Assembly (NCBI GenBank): GCA_003990745.1
Contig: RBNI01004953.1
Coordinates: forward strand, 1 to 13,221
Direction of reading: 5' to 3'
Length of the DNA stretch: 13,221 nucleotides
Origin: Jimgerdemannia flammicorona
Lineage: Eukaryota; Mucoromycota; Endogonomycetes; Endogonales; Endogonaceae
The translations under genes were made by a program, and so were the position numbers. Shown here piece by piece: positions 7,241 through 13,221 of this stretch (its first letter is position 1; each line of letters begins with the position of its first letter). The notes under the pieces are model-generated. The model made no database searches. It was not told the origin of the DNA and saw only the letters and a program-made list of their open reading frames with translations.

Positions 7241-8130
7241 TTTCATTCTCTATATATATATTATCTTATATAATATATTATATATGAATTTATTTAGTTT
7301 TACTGTGATGAATAGAGTTCTTTACCATAGTATTAATAGATTAGATATTCTGATGAATGAGTATAGAGTCTTTTGATCAAAGTTAAGTTTTTTTAATAGC
7401 TAGTATAGCCAAATAACTTTCTTTGTTACTGTAGATACATAGTACTTGATAATCTATTTGTATAGATAATATTATCACTAACTCTGCTTATATATTTATT
7501 AAGATATAATCTCTTTATTTAACTAAAAGAAGTACTTAGTCATAGATCAGCAATTATCTATATAAGTCTCCAGCCCAATTAGCATTATATATGTCAGATA
7601 GTTATATATATACTATTGTCCTTACTACTCCTGCTCAATCTACTGAGAGTAAGTATATAGTATAATATATCTTTAATATATCTAAAAATTTTTTTAATAG
7701 TACTCTAATATAAATAAATATAGCAGAATAAGTACTACACTATTTTATAGTATGTGAGATATTAAGTCTTATTTCTAGTACAAGATATATGAGAGAACTG
7801 ATTACTTATTAATAGAGAATATTGGTATAGTTTTTGTCATTATCAGTCTCAGGCTTTCTTAACTTTAAAGATATTTCCATAGGAGTACTAATAGGCTTGC
7901 ATTCACTTATATATATTAAAGTATTCATAAATAGCTTAGATATATATTGATTATGAGAGATATAAAGTATAAATACTTCTATTATATATAATAAATATTC
8001 CTCAAAGAAAAGATATATTATCTATATCTGTCAATTTAAATTCCTTATACAGAGCTTCTTTAACTCTATTAATCTTACTTTTTATTATTATAATAATTAT
8101 ATATAGATAAAATAAGAAGAACTAATAAGA
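7241..8130 (-). pseudogene. Ty1/copia pol remnant: RT C-terminus and RNase H (right of the insertion)
   Basis: Read on the minus strand from 8130 down, the order is that of a copia pol C-terminus. VKEALYKEFKLTDIDNISFL resembles the copia VK-x-x-L-x-x-x-F-x-M-T-D-x-G segment and LYLS-x-SIYI follows. After a frame change comes CKPISTPMEISLKL (about 7902-7860), a strongly conserved copia stretch. Then come a LIYLVLEIRLNISHTIKY-like segment and NANWAGD (near 7590), the RNase H start, followed by TKKVIWL and LLKKLNFDQK, and finally SIHHSKTK (about 7310), equivalent to the copia KHI-D-I region. It ends at the gypsy insertion. Stops are many, several frames are used, and GC is very low with TA steps everywhere. 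The YxDD box is no longer readable. The element is an old, heavily decayed copy. Confidence 0.85.
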
Positions 8131-8300
8131 TCAAAAATATGAATTTAAGTTTAATAGCAATTGTCATTACTGTAATAAGTATAGATATATATATATAGAA
8201 TAACTACTATTGTCAGAATAAGGAAAATAATGAAAATAAGTATAGAAGCCAGTATTGCCATTGAGAGAGCAGTAGAAAGAAATATTTCAATAAAGGGTAA
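8110..8300 (+). pseudogene. Possible copia Gag zinc-knuckle fragment, opposite strand
   Basis: The plus strand reads EFKFNSNCHYCNKYRYIYIE followed by a stop (TGT at 8162-8164 and 8171-8173). This resembles the basic run plus C-x2-C-x4-H knuckle of copia Gag, with Tyr (CAT to TAT) in place of His and no final Cys. If right, it belongs to a different copia copy or a rearranged one, since the pol remnant next to it is on the minus strand. The match is short and decayed. Confidence 0.35.
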
Positions 8301-8585
8301 TATAATATAAATACTATCAAAACTGATAATAACTAAGATAAAGACATATTCTATATATAAGAAATATATGCTGAATATCTGAGGAAGGCATTTATATTCA
8401 TACCTAAGTTATATATTTTTGAGTTAATAAAATATAATAATATAAGTAATATATAGGTCAATATGACTATTGCTCTGAACAAGTTAATTTGAATCAAATC
8501 TGGATTCAATTTGTCACATAACAGTTTGATCCAAATCTCAAATCTGAAGCCATCCAAATCAACTTAGATTAATCTAAATCACCCT
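8301..8585. other. Decayed AT-rich sequence, no gene seen
   Basis: I find no family landmark here. A plus-strand run EIYAEYLRKAFIFIPKLYIF is open for a short distance, but I cannot assign it. A short inverted repeat (TTGAATC and GATTCAA, 7-bp arms) lies near 8487-8507. Composition changes at about 8510 from TA-rich to a C-rich, G-poor plus strand. Confidence 0.4.
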
Positions 8586-8777
8586 ATCTGAATTACCCCA
8601 TCTGAATCACCTATCTAAACTATCCTAATCTAAATCACTCAATCTGAATCACTCAATCTGAATCACTCAATCTGAATCCTCCAATTCAAATCCTCCAATT
8701 TAAATCCTCCAATTCAAATCCTTCAATCTGAATCCTCATCCAAATCCTTCAACTGAATCCTCCAATCCAAATCCTCC
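8586..8777. repeat. Degenerate 14-bp tandem repeat (minisatellite)
   Basis: About 14 units follow one another, typified by AATCTGAATCACTC (8641-8654 and 8655-8668 identical) and drifting to AATTCAAATCCTCC and AATCCAAATCCTCC. Most units are 14 bp; three near 8725-8763 are 13 bp. The plus strand is C-rich and nearly free of G (18 C and 3 G in 8641-8700 by my count). The period is not a multiple of three and the array is not coding. Related words appear back to about 8530. There are no spacers, so it is not a CRISPR array. Confidence 0.85.
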
Positions 8778-8935
8778 ACATGACTCATATACCAGATGCA
8801 TCTATATATACAATACATATATATACAAATATATACATATATACACAAACATGCAAATATACATGTTGACAGATCAGTCTTCAACAGTTCACAGTACTGA
8901 TAATGCTTCAAGTCAAACATCCCTGATAGTTTCAC
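8778..8935. repeat. TA/CA-rich low-complexity stretch
   Basis: Runs of ATATATAC and related words occupy about 8800-8865. Open frames here are products of low complexity. The stretch separates the minisatellite from the hAT remnant, and no hAT terminal inverted repeat was recognised in it. Confidence 0.5.
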
Positions 8936-8939
8936 ACCT

Positions 8940-10300
8940 TCTACACAATCCTTGCTCCAAAATCTGACAATATTGTGCTAAGATAGGAGATAATGTTGTT
9001 TGTAATTATTGCAGGTAAAAAATTAAGATATACCTATTGATATAACTGACACTTTTTGTTTGATACATACATAATACTGTTTCATCTACTCTCATAAACT
9101 ACATTAGCCAGAAGTTCAAAATACTTGGTAGTATGACTTCAAACATGTATTAATATATAAAAGACAAATACTCTGACAAAATCAAAAAGAACATGGAGAC
9201 AAATAAAATTGACATCCAAGCTGTGGTAGTATGTTTATCTGATTGCCTGACCATTTATATACCAACAACTTCATTTAATCAAAAATATTTAGTTATACTC
9301 TTCAGCAGAATTTCAAAATTAGCTCATTTGCTAGATTGTATGCACAGACCAACCATTCACAACTATTGAGAGTGATCAATTACATAGCATCATTGGTCTC
9401 CTTAAGCATGATTTATATTTGTCAAGTGCTAATACTATTCATAAAGATATCCTGAAGGCCTATAGAAAGGAGCATAATAATCTCTGCTAGATACTTCAAG
9501 TAAAATAAGAACAATACCATGACCTTTATAAGCTGAATTATATATATATTTTTATAAAGAGCTCACTAATTTAACCTCACATTCAATAAGCAGAATTCAG
9601 CAGGCAAAATTTCATTTATGATCAATACATAGATATCCCCCAATACAATTTCATTTCTGGATATTACTGATTATTAGATTGATCTCAATTGGCAGCTTAA
9701 ATCTCTCACCCTTGACTTCATCAAACTTGCTGGCTCTCATTCTGGAGACAACATTGCAGATACTTTTATTAGTTGTATCCAGGAGCTTGGGATTACAACC
9801 AAGGTAAAAAAGGGGGGCTTGTCATTAGATCAGCATTTTGAGAGAGGTCCTAAAACAAAACAGATTTTATTTATTATTTATTTTTATATAAATTCACTGA
9901 CCAAATATTTCAAGTACAGATTTTGGCCATTACAATGGACAATGCCACAAATAACTTAACAATTAAGTTTTAACAACTAGCCTCAAATAGGAAAATGTGG
10001 CCTTCAGTTTAAAAAGCTGCCATATATAATGTTAGATCCACATACTGAACCTTGCTTTTCAGGACTATCTTATGCATGTAGACAAAACATCTGAGAGGAG
10101 AGGTGCCCTGAGTATAATTTTCAAGCTACACAAACTGGTTGTGTCAGTCTGATCATCTCTACAATAATGAAACAAATTCGCTATATAGTATAGAGCAATC
10201 AGTTTAGCTCTAAAAGAGCCTATATTGGATGTCTATATATGTTGGAACTCAATATTTGCAATAATCCAGCACACACTAGAGTTTGCTATAGTATGTGTTC
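8940..10300 (+). pseudogene. hAT-family transposase remnant
   Basis: hAT transposases cut and paste DNA transposons. In order on the plus strand I see a BED-finger-like start (CNYC at about 9001-9012, then TSNMY and IKDKYSDKI near 9136-9180). Next is an open stretch at 9347-9487 (DQPFTTIESDQLHSIIGLLK, then SSANTIHKDILKAY), which matches the hAT PF-x-x-V/I-E and P-S-x-x-T-I region. A further open stretch at 9678-9803 (LNWQLKSLTLDF, GSHSGDNIADTF) matches the conserved region after the second catalytic Asp segment. MDNATNN follows at 9935-9955, then LDVYICWNSIFAII near 10228-10269, equivalent to LDV-x-T-R-W-N-S-T. Stops and frame changes interrupt it. The C-terminal dimerisation region is missing or unrecognisable, and no terminal repeats or 8-bp duplication were found. 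Confidence 0.85.
9804..9919 (+). other. Candidate spliceosomal intron in the hAT remnant
   Basis: Between ELGITTK (ending 9803) and ILAITMDNATNN (starting 9920) lie 116 nt with GTAAAA at the 5' end, CTGAC at 9897-9901 as a branch-site candidate, and TACAG at the 3' end. Removing it joins AAG to ATT in phase and gives the order expected for hAT transposases. Because 116 is not a multiple of three, the unspliced frame would be lost. Size, branch distance (19 nt) and ends fit fungal introns. The fungal hAT element Restless is known to contain an intron. Without RNA data this stays a prediction. Confidence 0.6.
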
Positions 10301-10899
10301 TTTTTTTCTTTGGTTGGCTGAAGCAACTTGTTTTGGATGATTGAAGATTTATTTTTTTTAAAAAAAGCCAATAGATTCAACAGTAGCTACTGACAAGGAA
10401 ATATGGAGCAAGGTTCTAGGTAAAAGTGAGTGAGATATACTTAGGAGTATTGTCAGAGTTTTGGAAGTAAGTGGTGATTGCTCTGGCTCTATACTCATTT
10501 TGTCTGCCTTTGCGTAATGCAATATCTCACCACATATAACTGGCTTAGACAGGAGGAAGAATTGTAGATAAAGAGAATGTCAGCTTATTTGAAATAGTAG
10601 AGCTTGAAGGAGAAAGAGTGACCTACAAAGTTCCTATTAAGGTATCTTCAGATAAGAAGGATGAGGTAGTGGTAAGAAGGAGTATTGGATAAGATAAGTG
10701 ATATGGTAATTGGGATACCAGGTATCTTGGGCCAACTGAGGTCTTATTGGAAGTGATTGTAGAGTGAAGAAGAGGGTAGTGAAGATGTACTAGACATTGA
10801 ATGGTAACTAGAGAATTGGCACTCAGACCCAGCAGAGGGTCTAGGTGACCTTGGAGTTTCTGTCCAGGAAGAGGAGATCTGTAGAGTTTTGGTGATGAT
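10301..10899 (+). other. Probable 5' part of the decayed LINE or hAT-LINE junction, no domain recognised
   Basis: Composition shifts at about 10400 to a plus strand rich in G and A and poor in C, the style of the LINE that follows, so the LINE probably starts near here. I cannot recognise an endonuclease domain or a first ORF. Many stops are present in each frame. The hAT element should end somewhere in the first 100 bases, but I see no boundary. Confidence 0.4.
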
Positions 10900-11047
10900 A
10901 TGTCTAGAGACAGCCTCAGGAGAAGTTAGACTGCCTTGGAATTTTTAGAAATAAATGGCCAGTGTGAAGATAGTACTGAAGGAGATAATATAGATATATG
11001 ATGAAGTTATTGACTTGGAGACCTAGATTGGGAGGCAGTGTTTGGGA

Positions 11048-11833
11048 CTTATAGCTCTATTGTACAAGAATAAAGAGAGGAGAGAGAATTGGAAGAACTG
11101 GAGGCAGATTATGCTTCTGGATATGGATTGCAAGTTAGTAACAAAGATATTAATGGCTAAATTGCAAGGAGTGGCTCAGCAGATATTAGGAATAGTGTAG
11201 AGGGGTTTTGTTGGAGATTATTTGATAAGAGACAAGATAGCATAAGTCTATGGTATTATTGAAGAAGCTCACATTATTGAGATTAATAGTTGACTAGTGT
11301 TTCTGAACCAAGAGAAGGCTTATGACAGAGTCTGGTATATGTGGCTAGAGGGGGTGTTAAAGTGAATGAAAGTTCCCTCAGAATTTAGAGGATTACTTAT
11401 CAGTCTGTTGGAGGGGAGTCAGGCAGTTATTATGTTAAATATATATAGGGGGGAGTTATTTCTCCTGAGCAGAGGAGTGCTGCAGAGAGATCCACTATTG
11501 CCAATCCTTTATACTTCCTCTCTAGAGCTATTATTGGACAGAATATAGTACAGGGTGAGGGGGTTGAAAGTAAACTAAAAGATGGAGGCCTTTACTGATG
11601 ATATGGTAGTTGGGCTGAGCTCTGTAGAGGATATAGCAGTGCTGAAGAGTACAGTGGAATGGTATGAGGGTTGCTCAGATACTAAGCTCAACTGGTATAA
11701 GTGTGAGACTCTGGTCTTAGATAGAGGAATAGCAGAAGGAGATATGATTGGAACAGTTGTCTCAGCAAGAGAAGCAGTCCAATATCTGGGGATCTACTTC
11801 TCAGAGTATAGTTTCCTATTACCTCAGGAATAG
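11048..11833 (+). pseudogene. LINE reverse transcriptase core
   Basis: The enzyme would reverse-transcribe the LINE RNA at the nicked target. A single frame carries all landmarks: LIALLYKNKERRENWKNWRQ, DMDCKLVTKILMAKLQG, LVFLNQEKAYDRVW (11294-11335), RGVLQRDPLLPILY (near 11470-11512) and AFTDDMVV at 11588-11611, the counterpart of the F/Y-A-D-D active site with Thr for Ala (GCT to ACT) and both Asp kept, then LNWYKCETLVL. In-frame stops lie at about 11198, 11243 and 11291, and at 11363, 11546, 11576 and 11831. Most can come from CAG, CAA or CGA by a single C-to-T change on the sense strand. The frame is free of indels for nearly 800 bp, which points to base substitution rather than random decay. 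Confidence 0.88.
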
Positions 11834-12139
11834 TGGGAGCAGTAGCTGATCAAGTGAGGAGATCTCTCTTAAGATGAGGTAGCTGATATATCTCTCTGAT
11901 AGAGAGAGTGATGATGTTGAATATATATTAGTTATCTAAGTTATGGTATCTGAGATATTACTTGGACTTCCCAGTATGAGTAATCAAGAGGCTATTGAAG
12001 ATGGCTAGGTTATAGATATAGATAGGGCAATGGAGTCAGATTGGCTGAGTGGTGTTAACTTTGCTGATAGATAGAGAAGAGCTGGGTCTGGTAGACTTTA
12101 CCAAGTACCTATACTGCTTGAGAGTATGGTGACTGAAGC

Positions 12140-13221
12140 AAGCTAGTAAGTTGAGAGATCAGAGTGAGTACCCCTTATGTAGTGGGTGTGGGAGATTCAT
12201 TTCTCTCCCCAGGGTATGACTGGTGACTTGCTCTCTCTGGTGGTACTGAAGGAGAGCCAGAAGATGTGCTATAGGAGATTCAGATGGAGAGTGGTTGATG
12301 GTACTCATCAAATTGGACTCAGATGGTAAAGTTATGAGAGAGAGAAAGACTGGGGACTCCAGATATAGAGGTGGGATCATCTTCTGTTAGGGGATATACT
12401 GTTGGATAATTTCATTTGGAGGATAGCTTGGAATGTCTATAAGAGCATGAGAGAGATTTGTACCTGAGACCTGACAGGGGGTAGAAATCAGTAAGAAGTA
12501 GGACTGGAATTATATTTGATCTTAGAGCAAGCAGATAGTGAGGTAGCTTTCTCCTAAGTTTTGAGTACCATGGTAGAGGCTCTTGTAGTATAATATGATA
12601 CTAAATTATAGATTGGGATATTTGTTAAAAGAGAGTACCTTAGAGTATAAGAAGTGCTTTAATGTTAGGCAGAAAGATAAAGTAGTGCAGACCTCTGAGT
12701 ATTGGCTGGGGGAGTATAAGGTTATGGGAGACTTTTGAAGAGTAATCAAGAATCAGCTAGGGGTATAACCTTTTGGGAGAATGGAGGGTGAGAGGTGGGG
12801 TAATCTCTGGCGAAACTGGTGAGAGAGATTGAGAATGAGTAGTTGACTATTGAGTGAATTCTGGTCATTTAGATTGGGCTTACTAGATATTGGCTTTATG
12901 TATTTAAGGATAGTTAGTATTTGATACTTAGGGTATGAGTTATAAGGTAGGAATAGTTATTTCTAGATATTCTAAATAGTTGGTAGTGGGGGTGGGAACC
13001 TGGAGAGAGACTCTATAGAAGACTTGAGGAGTGTATTTGTAAAAAGAGTAGAGAGAGAGTTGGGGTCACTGGGGGATTGATAACTCTCTAGAGAGATGAA
13101 GAGGAGAGGAGGGGTAGGAGAGGAGGTTCTATATGAGATTGGATGAAGGATAAGTTTGTACTTCTGTATTAGTATAATATAGAAGAGGATAATAAAGTAG
13201 AAGTCCAAGTGACTATAAAAA
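12140..13221 (+). other. 3' part of the LINE, heavily decayed, no domain recognised
   Basis: G-rich, C-poor sequence continues without a clear domain. Short open pieces such as EYKKCFNVRQKDKVVQTSEYW (12651-12713) alternate with stops and may derive from the region after RT. An RNase H domain or a terminal C-C-H-C motif was looked for and not found. The small minus-strand open frames at 12159-12380 and 12972-13208 follow from the purine-rich plus strand and are not gene candidates. Confidence 0.4.

Larger units (their letters stand above)
10900..13221 (+). mobile_element. Decayed LINE (non-LTR retrotransposon), truncated by the window end
   Basis: The region runs as one compositional block, with the plus strand G-rich and C-poor (13081-13140 has 23 G and 4 C). 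It carries a LINE reverse transcriptase with its downstream part. The N-terminal RT approach reads IYDEVIDLET and GLIALLYKNK near 10990-11075, the RT core follows, and the post-RT region includes LNIY-x-LSKLWYLRYYLDFP (about 11920-11970) and GLVDFTKYLYCLRVW (12085-12129), typical of LINE C-terminal regions. I cannot assign a clade with confidence. No poly(A) or simple-repeat tail is visible before the window end. Confidence 0.8.

Noticed and set aside
8351..8557. Minus-strand 68-codon hydrophobic frame
   Set aside because: It arises from AT-rich low-complexity sequence and has no recognisable family.
8586..8777. CRISPR array
   Set aside because: Units are contiguous 13-14 bp repeats without spacers, in a eukaryotic transposon region.
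12972..13208. Minus-strand hydrophobic 78-codon frame
   Set aside because: It reflects the purine-rich plus strand of the decayed LINE, with no start context or homology.
1..13221. tRNA, rRNA or host protein genes
   Set aside because: No cloverleaf-like segment, conserved rRNA core or host coding sequence was recognised by eye. A covariance-model scan would be decisive.

Overview
This window is a transposon graveyard with no intact host gene. It most likely comes from a filamentous fungus. The reasons are the mix of Ty3/gypsy, Ty1/copia, hAT and LINE remains, one candidate fungal-type intron, strong AT-rich decay, and transition-only damage of the kind left by RIP or 5-methylcytosine deamination. 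The species and phylum cannot be fixed from sequence alone.

Layout. Bases 1-527 are AT-rich. Their right end carries, on the minus strand, the last residues of a Ty1/copia RNase H domain (DLLTKAL). Bases 528-7236 are one structurally complete Ty3/gypsy element of 6709 bp on the minus strand. It has two 465-bp LTRs (TGT...ACA), a 4-bp ATAG target duplication, a polypurine tract, a candidate primer-binding site and a TATA box. Bases 7241 to about 8130 hold the rest of the copia element (RT C-terminus and RNase H, minus strand). Removing the gypsy element and one ATAG lets the copia reading continue, so the gypsy element landed inside the copia RNase H.

Further right come a possible plus-strand copia Gag zinc knuckle (about 8110-8300), a degenerate 14-bp minisatellite (about 8586-8777), a TA/CA-rich stretch, a plus-strand hAT transposase remnant (about 8940-10300) with a candidate 116-nt intron, and a plus-strand LINE (about 10900 to the window end) whose reverse transcriptase is clear around 11048-11833.

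The gypsy element reads Gag (CCHC knuckle) - aspartic protease - Cys/His cluster - dUTPase - reverse transcriptase - RNase H - integrase (HHCC, D,D35E, GPY/F), followed by a separate small third ORF between pol and the 3' LTR. The dUTPase between protease and RT, the Cys/His cluster and the third ORF are the most unusual parts. Gag to RNase H lies in one frame and integrase is offset by one base.

The copy is dead. It has several in-frame stops, each one transition away from a sense codon, and the RT active-site YVDD reads YVDN. The two LTRs differ at 17 positions by my count. All are transitions, with no transversion or indel, and most lie at CpG or CpA. The damage fits deamination rather than ordinary drift.
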